Positions 25,481 to 34,485 of a stretch of 64,000 bases of DNA are shown piece after piece. Under the pieces are notes generated by a model. The model was not told the origin of the DNA and did no database searches. It saw only the letters and a list, made by a program, of their open reading frames with translations. How positions within the stretch are numbered: the first letter of the stretch is position 1; each line of letters starts with the position of its first letter. Both the position numbers and the translations under genes were made by a program. Where the stretch lies: contig JAXLSZ010000007.1 of the NCBI GenBank assembly GCA_046330315.1, forward strand, positions 287,795 through 351,794, written 5' to 3'. The stretch is from JAXLSZ01 sp046330315 (GTDB lineage Bacteria; Actinomycetota; Thermoleophilia; Solirubrobacterales; 70-9).

Positions 25481-26166
25481 GCACCCAGCAGCTGATCCGA
25501 GATCAGGGCGGCTTCACGCTGGTCGAGCAGCTGGTCGCGGCCGCTGCCGGGCTGATCGTGCTCTTCGCCGTCACCTCGCTGTTCATGACCTCGCTGCGGC
25601 AGACCGCCGACGTCAACGGCCGCATCGACGCGAACCAGCGGGCACGAATCGGCCTCTACCAGGTGATGGACGAGCTGCATTCCGCCTGCGTCGCCCCCCA
25701 GATCGCTCCGGTCAGGGACGGCAGCACCTCCACCGCCCTGAGCTTCATCCACCAGACCGGCTCCGCGGTGGCGCCAACGCCGGTGCTGAGCACGATCGCC
25801 CTGAGCGGCGGAACCCTCCGCGAGTCCGTCTACCCGGCGACCGGCGGCTCGATCCCCAACTGGACCTTCGCCTCGACCCCCTCCTCCGTGCGTCAGATCG
25901 TGACCGGCGTCAGCGCGAGCGGAGGCACTCCGCTGTTCAGCTACTACGCCTACTCGAACGGCCAGCTCAGCTCCACGGCGCTGCCGACGCCGCTCAGCGC
26001 CAGCGACGCCTCCCGCGCCGTCCAGGTCAGCGTCGCGATGACGGTGGCGCCCAGCGACGCGGCCGTGCGGGACGCCAACGCGCCGATCAGCATCCGGGAC
26101 AGCGCCCTGCTGCGGTTCACGCCCGCGGCCTTCAGCACCTCCGCCAACAACCTCCCGTGCCAGTGA
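25477..26166 (+). CDS. Minor pilin/pseudopilin (PilW-like)
   Basis: 229 residues from GTG 25477, which overlaps the previous stop. The leader VSTQQLIRDQGG|FTLVEQLVAAAAGLIVLFAVTSLFM is a textbook prepilin peptidase site with Glu at +5. The ensuing RARIGLYQVMDELHSACVAP segment is typical of PilW/GspJ-type minor pilins, which prime pilus assembly. A Ser/Thr-rich beta region ends the protein. The next gene begins before its stop. Confidence 0.85.
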   Translation: MSTQQLIRDQGGFTLVEQLVAAAAGLIVLFAVTSLFMTSLRQTADVNGRIDANQRARIGLYQVMDELHSACVAPQIAPVRDGSTSTALSFIHQTGSAVAPTPVLSTIALSGGTLRESVYPATGGSIPNWTFASTPSSVRQIVTGVSASGGTPLFSYYAYSNGQLSSTALPTPLSASDASRAVQVSVAMTVAPSDAAVRDANAPISIRDSALLRFTPAAFSTSANNLPCQ

Positions 26167-27701
26167 GCAGCTACCCGCGACAGCGAGCCCTCGCCGACCT
26201 GCGCCGCTCCGAGCGGGGCTTCACGATGGCGACTACGGCCCTCGGCCTCTTCGTCGTCACCCTGCTGGTGCTGGCGACCGTGACCGCGGTCAACGGGGAC
26301 ATCCACCTCTCAAGGACGGACCTCGATCACAAGCAGGCCTACGAGGCGGCCAAGGCGGGGATCGACGACTACGCCTTCCACCTCAACTCCGACAACAACT
26401 ACTGGACCCAGTGCACCTCCGTCCCCAGCCCGAACGCGGTCAACCAGCAGGGCTCGACGGCGCGGCGCCGGGCGGTGCCCGGCGGCTCGGGCGCCACCTA
26501 CGCGATTGAGCTGATCCCGGCGACCGGGAAGTCGAGCTGCGACACCGCCAACCCCGTGGCGAGCATGATCGAGCCCAGCGGGCAGATGCAGGGAAGCTTC
26601 CGGATCCGCTCCAACGGCTACGCGGGCAACGCCCACGTCTCGATCGTCGCCAGCTTCCGGCGGGCCAGCTTCCTCGACTACATGTACTTCACCCAGCTCG
26701 AGACCTCCGACCCGGTCACCTACGGCGATCCCAACACGATCGCAGGGGCATACCAGCAGTGCACCCTGACCTATCAGCAGGGTCGCTACAACGCGCCGAT
26801 CCCCAACTCCGGGGGCCAGTACTGCAACAAGATCGCCTTCATCAGCGGGGACACCGTCAACGGCCCGCTGCACAGCAACGACTCCCTGGGGATCTGCGGC
26901 TCGCCCACCTTCGGGCGGACCAGCGCCGACTCGATCGAGGTCAGCGCGAACCCGCCCGGCTGGTTCTCGATCTGCTCCCCGGCGACCCCCAACTTCGTCG
27001 GCACCTACGTGACCAAGTCCCCGGTCCTGACGCCGCCCCCCAGCAACTCGCAGCTGGCGACGATCACCCAGCCCGCATACAGGTTCTCCGGACAGGTCTA
27101 CATCACGCTGAGCGGCAACAGCATGACCGTTACCACCCAGAGCGGGACCGTCGGCCCGATGGCATTTCCGTCGAACGGGGTGGTCTACGTCAGCAACGCC
27201 TCCTGCTCGGCGACCTACTCGCCCTTCGGGACCACCTACCCCGGAGCCACGGGCTGCGGCAACGCCTACGTCCACGGCAGCTACACCGGCCAGCTGACGA
27301 TCGCGGCCGAGAACGACGTCGTCGTCGACGGCGACCTGACCAACTCGGGAGGGGGGATGGTGGGGCTGATCGCGAACAACTTCGTCCGCGTCTACCACCC
27401 CTGCACGAACGGGACGAACGGCGCCGGCTCGCTCTCCAACCTGAGAATCGACGCCGCGATCCTCACCATCAACCACTCATTCATCGTCGACAACTACAAC
27501 TGCGGCGCCTCCCTGGGCAACCTCACCGTCAACGGCGCGATCGCGCAGAAGTTCCGCGGGCCGGTCGGCACCTTCGGCAGCCAGAACACCGGCTACCTGA
27601 AGAACTACGTCTACGACGACCGCCTGCGCTACGTGGAGCCTCCGAACTTCATCGACCCGGTGCAGTCGGCCTGGGTGATCGGCCGGGAGACGAACGGGTG
27701 A
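26157..27701 (+). CDS. PilX-like pilus assembly protein with long exported domain
   Basis: 514 residues from GTG 26157, overlapping the previous gene by 10 nt (GTG 26163 is also possible). SERGFTMATTALGLFVVTLLVLATVTAV resembles the PilX N-terminal segment, which keeps a pilin-like helix but lacks Glu at +5. DHKQAYEAAKAGIDDYAFHL follows. The remaining 430 residues are Ser/Thr/Asn/Gly-rich with several cysteines and alternating short hydrophobic stretches, as in parallel beta-helix exoproteins. Probably exported and pilus-associated. Confidence 0.75.
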   Translation: MPVSSYPRQRALADLRRSERGFTMATTALGLFVVTLLVLATVTAVNGDIHLSRTDLDHKQAYEAAKAGIDDYAFHLNSDNNYWTQCTSVPSPNAVNQQGSTARRRAVPGGSGATYAIELIPATGKSSCDTANPVASMIEPSGQMQGSFRIRSNGYAGNAHVSIVASFRRASFLDYMYFTQLETSDPVTYGDPNTIAGAYQQCTLTYQQGRYNAPIPNSGGQYCNKIAFISGDTVNGPLHSNDSLGICGSPTFGRTSADSIEVSANPPGWFSICSPATPNFVGTYVTKSPVLTPPPSNSQLATITQPAYRFSGQVYITLSGNSMTVTTQSGTVGPMAFPSNGVVYVSNASCSATYSPFGTTYPGATGCGNAYVHGSYTGQLTIAAENDVVVDGDLTNSGGGMVGLIANNFVRVYHPCTNGTNGAGSLSNLRIDAAILTINHSFIVDNYNCGASLGNLTVNGAIAQKFRGPVGTFGSQNTGYLKNYVYDDRLRYVEPPNFIDPVQSAWVIGRETNG

Positions 27702-27756
27702 CAGCCCGGCGCAGCGAGCGGGTGCGGCCAGGGTGCGGGCCCGGCGGAGCACTTTT

Positions 27757-27777
27757 CCCAATTTTCGGTAGCGCCGA
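27757..27777 (+). promoter_or_regulatory. Motif shared with the pilA upstream region
   Basis: CCCAATTTTCGGTAGCGCCG occurs 90 nt before pilM. A version matching at 17 of the 20 positions stands 68 nt before the pilA riboswitch in the same orientation. The rest of the 166-bp gap (27702-27867) shows no gene or clear promoter. Confidence 0.45.
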
Positions 27778-27867
27778 GGCAAAAGTTTTGGCCGACATCG
27801 GTCGATTGGAGAACTGCGCGGTCGGAGGGCGGATGAGCCACCCGGCATCGCCGCCAACCTGAGGCCG

Positions 27868-28950
27868 ATGATCCAACTTTCGAAGAAGAGGCAAAACGCG
27901 CTGGTGGGGCTCGAGATCGAGGCCGGCAGCATCGCCGCCGCCGAGGTCGTCGTCAACGGCACGGCCCGGCTGGGTCGCACCGCGATAGCGCCGCTCCCGG
28001 CGCAGGTCTTCTCCGACGGCGAGGTCGGGGACCCCGGTCGCCTCGCGGAGGGGCTTCGCGCGATGTTTGCCGAGAGCGGGCTCCCCAAGCGGGTGCGGCT
28101 CGGCATCGCCAACCAGTGGACCGTGGTGCGGACACTGCGCCTCCCGGCAATCGAGGACCCCGCCGAGCTCGAGGCCGCAGTGCAGTTCCAGGCCCAGGAG
28201 CAGATCCCGATGCCGATCGAGCAGGCGGTGCTCGACCACAAGGTGGTCGGCGGCACACCGGGAGAGGAGGGCGCCCCCCCGCAGGTGGACGTGGTCGTCG
28301 TCGCGGCCCGCCGCGACATGATCCTCTCCCTGCTGCGCCCGCTGCGTGACGCGGGCCTGGAGCCGCAGGGAGTCGACCTCTCGGCCTTCGGGATGATCCG
28401 CGCCCTCGGGGCAAACGGCGCGGCCGTCGCGGAGGCCGGGGCGGCGGACAGCGCGCCGGGGGCGACCCTCTTCTACCAGCTCGGAGAGATGACCAACCTG
28501 GCGATCGCGCTGGATCGCACCTGCCTCTTCACCCGGGTTTCGCCGGTCGGCCTGGAGGGGATCGCGACCGAGCTGTCCGGGGCCACGGGAGCGCCGATCG
28601 AGCACGCGCGCATGTGGCTCACCCACGTCGGCCTCGGTCGCCCGCTCGAGCAGATCGAGGGGGATACCGAGATGATCGCCAAGTCGCGGACCGCGATGGA
28701 GGCCGGCGTCTCCTCGCTGCTGGACGAGCTCCGCATGTCGCTCGACTACTACGGCGCCCAGGAGGATGCCCCGCGGGTGGAGCGGATCGTCCTCTGCGGC
28801 CCCGGGAGCGCGATTCCCGGCCTCCCCGAGCACATGCAGTCGATCCTCGGCATCCCCTTCGCGCTCGGGCGCCCGGAGGCCCTCTCGGGTCTCGACGAGG
28901 CCAGCGCGGCCCGCCTGACGCTCCCCTTCGGCCTCGCCCTGGAGGGCTAG
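27868..28950 (+). CDS. pilM: Type IV pilus inner-membrane platform protein PilM
   Basis: 360 residues with the actin-like PilM/FtsA fold: LVGLEIEAGSIAAAEVV (phosphate 1), the LRLPAIEDPAELEAAVQFQAQEQIPMPIEQAVLDH segment diagnostic of PilM, and ILCGPGSAIPGLPEHM near the end. PilM is cytosolic and binds the N-terminus of PilN. The start MIQLSKKRQNA keeps the whole domain. First gene of pilM-pilN-pilO. Confidence 0.92.
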   Translation: MIQLSKKRQNALVGLEIEAGSIAAAEVVVNGTARLGRTAIAPLPAQVFSDGEVGDPGRLAEGLRAMFAESGLPKRVRLGIANQWTVVRTLRLPAIEDPAELEAAVQFQAQEQIPMPIEQAVLDHKVVGGTPGEEGAPPQVDVVVVAARRDMILSLLRPLRDAGLEPQGVDLSAFGMIRALGANGAAVAEAGAADSAPGATLFYQLGEMTNLAIALDRTCLFTRVSPVGLEGIATELSGATGAPIEHARMWLTHVGLGRPLEQIEGDTEMIAKSRTAMEAGVSSLLDELRMSLDYYGAQEDAPRVERIVLCGPGSAIPGLPEHMQSILGIPFALGRPEALSGLDEASAARLTLPFGLALEG

Positions 28951-28952
28951 AC

Positions 28953-29717
28953 ATGCGCCCGGTCAACCTCATCCCGGCGGAGGAGCGACGCGGCGAGCGC
29001 ACGCCCCTGCGCGGCGGACCCGCTGCCTATGTGGTGGTCGGCGCGCTCGTCGCCGCCCTCGCCGGAGTGACGGTCCTCGTCCTGACCGATAACCAGATCT
29101 CCGACCGCAAGGAGAGGGCGGCCGAGCTGCGTGCCGAGGACGCCGCCGCGAGGGCAACGGCCCAACGGCTCTCCGCCTACTCCTCCTTCGGTCAGGTTCG
29201 CGACCAGCGCCTTGCCACGGTGACCAGCCTCGCGGACAGCCGCTTCGACTGGGAGCGGGTGATGCGCGAGCTGGCCCTGATCCTCCCCGACGACGTCTGG
29301 CTGACGAACCTGACAGGGAAGGCCAACCCCCAGGTGGCGATCGAGGGCGAGGCAAACCTGGCGCTGCGCGGCAGCATCCCCGGGCCCGCCCTGGAGATGG
29401 TCGGCTGCGCCACCGGCCAGGATGCCGTCGCGCGCTTCGTCTCGGCCCTGCGGGACGTGGACGGCGTGACCAGGGTCGGAGTGCAGGCCTCGCAGCTGTC
29501 CGACTCGCCGGTGACCACCGGGGGCGGAGCTTCCGGCGGGACCGTCAACACCTCGGACTGCCGCACCCGCAACTTCATCGCCCAGTTCGAGATCGTCGCC
29601 GCATTCGACGCGGCCCCGACCGCGACCTCCACCGCGGGCACCGGCACCGCCCCCGTGACACCGGTCCCGACGGCTCCGGCCCCGTCTGCAACCCCGACAA
29701 GCTCCCCGGGAGGCTGA
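28953..29717 (+). CDS. pilN: Type IV pilus assembly protein PilN
   Basis: 254 residues starting MRPVNLIPAEER, the conserved PilN motif that docks into PilM. One membrane helix follows (YVVVGALVAALAGVTVLVL), then a coiled coil and a ferredoxin-like domain (WERVMRELALILPDDVWLTNLTG). The tail of about 40 residues is Ala/Pro/Thr-rich. Two bases separate it from the pilM stop. Confidence 0.9.
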   Translation: MRPVNLIPAEERRGERTPLRGGPAAYVVVGALVAALAGVTVLVLTDNQISDRKERAAELRAEDAAARATAQRLSAYSSFGQVRDQRLATVTSLADSRFDWERVMRELALILPDDVWLTNLTGKANPQVAIEGEANLALRGSIPGPALEMVGCATGQDAVARFVSALRDVDGVTRVGVQASQLSDSPVTTGGGASGGTVNTSDCRTRNFIAQFEIVAAFDAAPTATSTAGTGTAPVTPVPTAPAPSATPTSSPGG

Positions 29718-29718
29718 G

Positions 29719-30585
29719 GTGAGCTCCAGCTACCGGCTGATCGCTCTGCTTCTCGTCGTGTTCGGCCTCGCGGCCGCCTTCTGGCTGCTCGTTCTCGGGC
29801 CGAAACGCAAGGAGGCTCACGACCTGGGCACCCAGGTCGGGCAGCTTCAGCTCTCCGTCGAGCAGTCGCGTGCCAAGGTGGCGGAGGCGGCTCAGGCCAA
29901 GCGGCGGTTCCCCGTGGACTACCAGCAGCTCGTGGTCCTCGGCAAGGCCGTGCCGGGCGGCGACGACACCTCCTCGCTGCTGGTCGAGTTGAATCAGATC
30001 GCCCGGCGCGCGGGAGTGCGGTTCGACGGGATCCAGGTATCGAGCGCGGGGGCGACCACCAGCTCCGCGGCGGCGCCGGCCGCTCCGGCGGCACCTGCGG
30101 CACCCGCCACCCCCTCGGCCGGAAGCACCGCCAGCGGGGGGACCGGTGCGGTGCCCGCGGCGGCGAGCGTTTCGGCCACGGAGACGACCGCGGCCCTGCT
30201 GCCGATCGGCGCCTCGATCGGCACCGCCGGGCTCGGGGTGTTGCCCTACGACCTCAGCTTCAGCGGGGAGTTCTTCCAGGTCGCGGACTTCATCAAGGGC
30301 ATCGACTCGCTCGTCCACACCGGAAATGCCCGGATCTCCGTCGACGGCCGCCTGGTCACGATTGACGGCTTCTCCCTGAACGGGGACTCGAACACGGGAT
30401 TCCCCCATCTCAAGGCCACCTTCGCCGTCACCACCTACCTGACGCCGTCGGGCCAGGGACTGACCGCAGGGGCGACCCCGGCGGGCCCGGCGGCCCCGGC
30501 AACCTCGACCGCCGCAACCACGCCGACCGCACCGTCGGGGGCCGCCACCGCGGCGACTGCGGCAGCCACGAGCACAGCGCGATGA
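29719..30585 (+). CDS. pilO: Type IV pilus assembly protein PilO
   Basis: 288 residues from GTG. A short cytosolic N-terminus, one membrane helix (LIALLLVVFGLAAAFWLLVL), a coiled coil, then a split ferredoxin-like domain: YQQLVVLGKAVPGGDDTSSLLVELNQIARRAGV and LSFSGEFFQVADFIKGIDSLVH. An Ala/Pro/Thr-rich loop of about 50 residues interrupts the domain and another forms the C-terminus. Pairs with PilN in the inner-membrane platform. Its end overlaps the next start by 4 nt. Confidence 0.88.
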   Translation: MSSSYRLIALLLVVFGLAAAFWLLVLGPKRKEAHDLGTQVGQLQLSVEQSRAKVAEAAQAKRRFPVDYQQLVVLGKAVPGGDDTSSLLVELNQIARRAGVRFDGIQVSSAGATTSSAAAPAAPAAPAAPATPSAGSTASGGTGAVPAAASVSATETTAALLPIGASIGTAGLGVLPYDLSFSGEFFQVADFIKGIDSLVHTGNARISVDGRLVTIDGFSLNGDSNTGFPHLKATFAVTTYLTPSGQGLTAGATPAGPAAPATSTAATTPTAPSGAATAATAAATSTAR

Positions 30586-31643
30586 GGAAGCCCGGCGTCC
30601 CCAAGATCAGGAGGCCCGGCGTCCCCAAGATCAGGAAGCCCGGCGTCCCCAAGATCAGGAAGCCCGGCGCCCCCGCGTTCAAGCGTCCGGACATCCATGC
30701 TCCGGCCGCGCTCAGCGACCTCGTCGGAGACTTGCGAGACCGCCACCTGCTGCCCCTCGTGGCCGTGCTGGCGGTGGCGATCGTGGCGGTCCCGATCGCC
30801 CTCAAGCAGTCCGGGGGGTCGGGGAAGGTGGCGAGCCCCGCCCCGTCGACGGAACCGGCTCCCCTGGCCGGCGACGCAGGCGGCCCCCACGTCGTTGCCC
30901 TCGAGGACGCCGGCGCAACGGTGCGCGACTACCGCCGCAGGCTCAGGGACCTCAGCTCGAAGGACCCCTTCGAGCAGCAGTACGCGCAGGGGGAGAGCGC
31001 CGGCGCGACCGGCGCCGGCAGCTCCTCGGCGATGAGCGGCTCGACCTCGTACGGCAGCGGCTCGACCTCGTCGTCCTCGTACGGCAGCGGCTCGACTTCG
31101 TACGGCAGCCCGCCGTCTTCGAGCGGCGCCTCCGCGCCGGTCACCGGCTCCGGCTCGGGTGGCGGGGATTCGTCCGGTAACGGGAACTCCTCCGGGAACG
31201 GGCAGGTCGCCGTGAAGGTGGAGACCCGCTACGCCTCCTACGAGATAGACGTGCGGATCGTCGCCGCCGGCTCGCCGGGCTCGACCTCGTCGGCCACGTC
31301 CGCCCGCAAGGCGGCGAGGGTGCGCCGCGGACTCCCCGAGCTGACGATGCTCCCCAGCCGGAAGACGCCCGCGGCGGTGTTCATGGGCGTCAGCGCCGAC
31401 CGCAAGAAGGCCCTGCTCCTGATCTCCTCCAACGTCCGTGCGCTGTTCGGCGACGGGAAGTGCCTGGTCGGCTCCAGCACCTGCCAGCTCCTCGCCCTCG
31501 AGCCCGGGCTGCCCGAAACCGTGATCTTCGGCAGCCGGGGACGGGCCTACCGGATCGAGGTGCTGAAGATCCGTCGCGTGGTCAGCGACCACCCCGTCCG
31601 CGCCCCGCTCGGCCGCAACCACCACGGCGGCAGCCACCACTAG
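30582..31643 (+). CDS. Unrecognised membrane protein in the PilP position, with N-terminal octapeptide repeats
   Basis: 353 residues. Residues 2-29 are a basic repeat, KPGVPKIR three times plus a variant, encoded by 24-bp tandem DNA repeats. One membrane helix follows (LLPLVAVLAVAIVAVPIAL). The outer part has DLSSKDPFEQQYAQGE, a Ser/Gly/Tyr-rich linker (SGSTSYGSG repeats) and a compact C-terminal domain with Cys154-type pair KCLVGSSTCQLL. PilP would sit here in Gram-negative operons, but I see no PilP signature and no secretin. It probably extends the PilMNO platform into the cell wall (inference). Confidence 0.75.
   Translation: MRKPGVPKIRRPGVPKIRKPGVPKIRKPGAPAFKRPDIHAPAALSDLVGDLRDRHLLPLVAVLAVAIVAVPIALKQSGGSGKVASPAPSTEPAPLAGDAGGPHVVALEDAGATVRDYRRRLRDLSSKDPFEQQYAQGESAGATGAGSSSAMSGSTSYGSGSTSSSSYGSGSTSYGSPPSSSGASAPVTGSGSGGGDSSGNGNSSGNGQVAVKVETRYASYEIDVRIVAAGSPGSTSSATSARKAARVRRGLPELTMLPSRKTPAAVFMGVSADRKKALLLISSNVRALFGDGKCLVGSSTCQLLALEPGLPETVIFGSRGRAYRIEVLKIRRVVSDHPVRAPLGRNHHGGSHH
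30585..30670. repeat. 24-bp tandem repeat coding for KPGVPKIR
   Basis: Three full 24-bp units from 30585 (aggaagcccggcgtccccaa plus gatc) and a diverged fourth. The unit is exactly eight codons and is translated. Confidence 0.93.
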
Positions 31644-31741
31644 CGCCAGGCCGCCCCCCGTGGGCGCCGGCAGCTCGCCGTCATCGCAGGCAACCCGGCA
31701 CGAGCACGCTTGGGCCTGGGCGCAAGGGGTTGGCACGAGCG

Positions 31742-31849
31742 CGGAGCCACGCGAGCGCAGAGCGGCAGCGCGGAGCCGCGGGAGCGCAGAGCGGCAGCGC
31801 GGAGCCACGGGAGCGCAGAGCGGCAGCGCGGAGCCACGGCAGCATGCGG
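31742..31849. repeat. 29-bp tandem repeat, 3.7 copies
   Basis: Units at 31742-31770, 31771-31799 and 31800-31828 plus a partial copy (core gagcgcagagcggcagcg). It lies in the 556-bp gene-free stretch 31644-32199 between the convergent PilP-position gene and the prepilin peptidase gene. Confidence 0.92.
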
Positions 31850-31914
31850 ACGGGCGGGGTCAGGAGCCGATGAGTGCCGGCACCCGCGAGGGTAGCCACC
31901 GGACACGCGCCCTC

Positions 31915-32048
31915 CGACGTGGGACCTCCAAGCGCTCATAGTCAACGTCAAGAGGTCCCAGGTCCGACGAAAGGGGGTCCCGGGGTTTCTGGCCCCCGAC
32001 GTGGGACCTCCAAACACTGAACAGCGGGGGTCCGGAGGTCCCACGTCG
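31915..32048. repeat. Two related hairpin elements
   Basis: cgacgtgggacctcc occurs at 31915-31929 and 31997-32011. The second copy faces a perfect 15-bp complement at 32034-32048 across a 22-nt loop; the first faces a shorter complement (gaggtccc near 31953). They lie between convergent genes and could be terminators or remnants of a small mobile palindrome. Confidence 0.75.
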
Positions 32049-32067
32049 ATCGCGGTCGCTGGGATCA

Positions 32068-32150
32068 CCCCCCCCCCCCCGCCAACTCGCACCGCGCCGC
32101 GCCACATCGCACCGCGCCGCGCATCGCACCGCCCCGCACTGCATCGCAGG
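32068..32150. repeat. C13 homopolymer and imperfect GC repeats
   Basis: A run of 13 C residues (32068-32080) is followed to about 32150 by imperfect copies of atcgcaccgcgccgcgc. Such a run is prone to slippage. No gene crosses it, and the prepilin peptidase gene ends 50 bp further on. Confidence 0.8.
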
Positions 32151-32199
32151 GGCCCGCGCCACGGTCGCGGAGATCGGGCGCTGGGTCGATCGACGGGGC

Positions 32200-32955
32200 T
32201 CAGCCCAGGTAGAGATCGATCAGCTGCGGGCCGGCGAGCATGGCGACGACCCCGCCCAGGGCCAGGAACGGTCCGAAGGGGATCGCCATCTTCCGGCCCC
32301 TGGCAGCGCCGTGGCGCACGATCAGCGCGATGCCGACCAGGCTGCCCGCCAGCAGGGCGACGAAGATCGCCGGCGCGACGCTCCTGCCGAGGTAGAGGCC
32401 CATCACGGCCGCGAGCTTGACGTCTCCGAGACCCATCCCGGCCGGGTAGGCAAGCGCTGCCAGGAAGAGCAGGCCGCCGGCAGCGGCGGCGGCGATCGCC
32501 CGCTCGCCGATGCTTGCCGGATCGCTGACCCCGACGATCGCCAGCCCGACCGCCGCGCCGCCCAGCAGGATCCGGGTGGGGATGATCCGCTGGTCGAGGT
32601 CGGTGAGGGTCACGGCAGCGAGCATAGTGGCGAAGACGAGGTCCAGGGCGATCTCGGCGCCCGCTCCCCAGTGCACGGCGACCGTGGCGACGAACACCAC
32701 CCCGAGGCCGAGCTCGGCCAGCGGGTAGCGGGCCGGGATCGGCTCTCCGCAGCAGCGAGCGCGCCCGTGCAGGAGCAGCCAGGAGACGACCGGCAGGTTG
32801 TCGCGCGCGGAGATCTGGGCACCGCAGGCCGGGCACGCGGACCTGGGCCCGGCCAGCGACAGCCCGCGGGGAACCCGGTGGGCGATCGCGGTGACCGCGC
32901 TGCCCGCAATCAACCCGCCGAGGAAGGCCAGTGCCAATGCGGCCGCCGGCGCCAC
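32200..32955 (-). CDS. pilD: Prepilin peptidase / N-methyltransferase (A24 family)
   Basis: 251 residues. The cytosolic loop carries the zinc-binding cysteines CPAC…CC (RSACPACGAQI and ARCCGEPIPARYPLAE). The catalytic aspartates are in LTDLDQRIIP and GMGLGDVKLAA, the invariant A24 motifs. Six to seven hydrophobic segments fit the membrane topology. It cleaves and methylates PilA and the pseudopilins encoded nearby. The start is GTG at 32955. Convergent with the pilus platform operon. Confidence 0.94.
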   Translation of the reverse strand: MAPAAALALAFLGGLIAGSAVTAIAHRVPRGLSLAGPRSACPACGAQISARDNLPVVSWLLLHGRARCCGEPIPARYPLAELGLGVVFVATVAVHWGAGAEIALDLVFATMLAAVTLTDLDQRIIPTRILLGGAAVGLAIVGVSDPASIGERAIAAAAAGGLLFLAALAYPAGMGLGDVKLAAVMGLYLGRSVAPAIFVALLAGSLVGIALIVRHGAARGRKMAIPFGPFLALGGVVAMLAGPQLIDLYLG

Positions 32956-33025
32956 TCTCAGGGCTTCGGTTCTCCAGCGACCCGCATGCCGCTAGGTTCC
33001 CGCTCAGGGGGCCGCTTCCTGCGGA

Positions 33026-34351
33026 TCAGCGGCGGCGGATCACCTTGAAGCGGCGCTTGGCTCCGCGGGCCTCACGGTTGCCGGCCGCGTCGATCGCCTT
33101 GATCCGCACGGTGTGCCGTCCGCGACGCAGCCTTCCGAACTTCCGGGGAGTGCTGCAGCCGGCCCACCTGCGGCGGTCGAGCTTGCAGAGGAAGGCCGTG
33201 CCCGGATCGCCACTTGCATCGCGGAAGCGGAAGACGACGGTGCGCATGCGGGTCTTCACCCCCGGACCGAGGGTGATCAGCGTCTTCGGGGCGACCGAGT
33301 CCTCGACGTAGCGGGTCGGAGAAGGCGAGCAGATCGAGGTGTTGCCGGCGGCGTCGGTGGCCTCGGCGAAGAAGTTGGTGGTCGTGTTGTCATCGACGTG
33401 CACCGCGAACCCCGCTCCGAGCTGGGAGGGCGTGCCGCTGGCGAGCGGGGTGCCGTTGCAGCTGGCGCTGGTGAAGAGGCGCACGATGGAGGCGCCCGGT
33501 GCGCTGCCCTCGACCCTGGGGTCGTTCTCGTTGGCCCGCGGCCCCGGCACCGTCCGCAGGTCGGGAGGCGCCGGAGGAGTGGAGTCCTCGCGGTAGGTGA
33601 CGCCGGTGGGCGAGCATGGCGAGTTGATCCCCGCCAGGGTCGCCCTCGCGTAGAGGGTCTTGGTGGAGTCGTCGGGAACGGTGACCTGGATGCCCGAGGC
33701 CCCGAACGCCACGGCGCTGCCCGAGCCGATCGCGGTGTCCGTGCAGGTCGCGGTGGTGTGGATGTAGACCGTGGTGCCCACCCCGGAGCTGCCGGAGACC
33801 AGCGGGTGATTGTCGTTGGCCGGCGAGAGCGGGCTGACGCCGCTGACGCTGGGCGCCGAGGGACCGGTCGTCACCTGCTGGTAGACCAGCCCGGGGTTGG
33901 AGCAGCCCGAGGTCCCCGTCCCATCGGTGGCGCTGGCGAAGAAGGTGGTGATCGAGTCCGGCGCCACCGTGACGGCGATCCCGGGCCCCTCCAGCTCGCC
34001 GGGGGTCCCGCTCGCCACCGGGGGCCCCGTGCAGTCGGAGTTGGTGAAGAGATCGATGACCAGGCTCGAGGAGCCGCCTGCCAGGGTCAGCCGGTCGCGC
34101 CGCCCGGCCCGTCTCGGGTTGGGCCGCCCGGCCCGCTTCGCCTTCGCGGTGACGATCCCGTCTGCCCGCCCGACGATGTGAGGAGTCAGCGAGGTCCCCG
34201 GGGAAGCCGGATTGGAGCCGGTCAGGGCGGGGGTGTCGGGAGCGGCGGCGGCGCCCGGGGCGCAGGCTGCCAAAATCCACACCGCTCCCAGCATGGCCAG
34301 GACGACGGGGGTCCTGCGAGAGCCGCCTCGGACTGTTCTGCTCGCTTCCAC
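33026..34351 (-). CDS. Secreted Ig-like-repeat protein, probable lipoprotein
   Basis: 441 residues from GTG. A hydrophobic signal (VVLAMLGAVWILAAC) ends in a lipobox-like LAAC, or alternatively an AAAA signal-peptidase I site. Three to four beta-sandwich repeats of about 85 residues follow, each with a DLFTNSDCTGPPVASGTP-type strand pair, a TTFFASATD-type strand and a conserved cysteine pair, as in bacterial Ig-like modules. A basic C-terminal module (TVVFRFRDASG, HTVRIKAIDAAGN) closes it. Lying between pilD and pilA, it may be a surface adhesin or pilus accessory (inference). Confidence 0.8.
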   Translation of the reverse strand: MEASRTVRGGSRRTPVVLAMLGAVWILAACAPGAAAAPDTPALTGSNPASPGTSLTPHIVGRADGIVTAKAKRAGRPNPRRAGRRDRLTLAGGSSSLVIDLFTNSDCTGPPVASGTPGELEGPGIAVTVAPDSITTFFASATDGTGTSGCSNPGLVYQQVTTGPSAPSVSGVSPLSPANDNHPLVSGSSGVGTTVYIHTTATCTDTAIGSGSAVAFGASGIQVTVPDDSTKTLYARATLAGINSPCSPTGVTYREDSTPPAPPDLRTVPGPRANENDPRVEGSAPGASIVRLFTSASCNGTPLASGTPSQLGAGFAVHVDDNTTTNFFAEATDAAGNTSICSPSPTRYVEDSVAPKTLITLGPGVKTRMRTVVFRFRDASGDPGTAFLCKLDRRRWAGCSTPRKFGRLRRGRHTVRIKAIDAAGNREARGAKRRFKVIRRR

Positions 34352-34485
34352 CTGTCTGCTCTGCTTATCGGCTGTTCGGAGCCCGGCCGTTAGCCGAAAC
34401 TGCGCGGGGGTGGGTCCTGGGACCCACCCCCGCTCGCGTCGGAGCCTGACGTTTCCCTCGATCAGACTCAGATTCGGGTCAGCGG

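Noticed and set aside
31497..31560. C-terminal PilP domain
   Set aside because: No PilP sequence signature could be seen; similarity is only by gene position.
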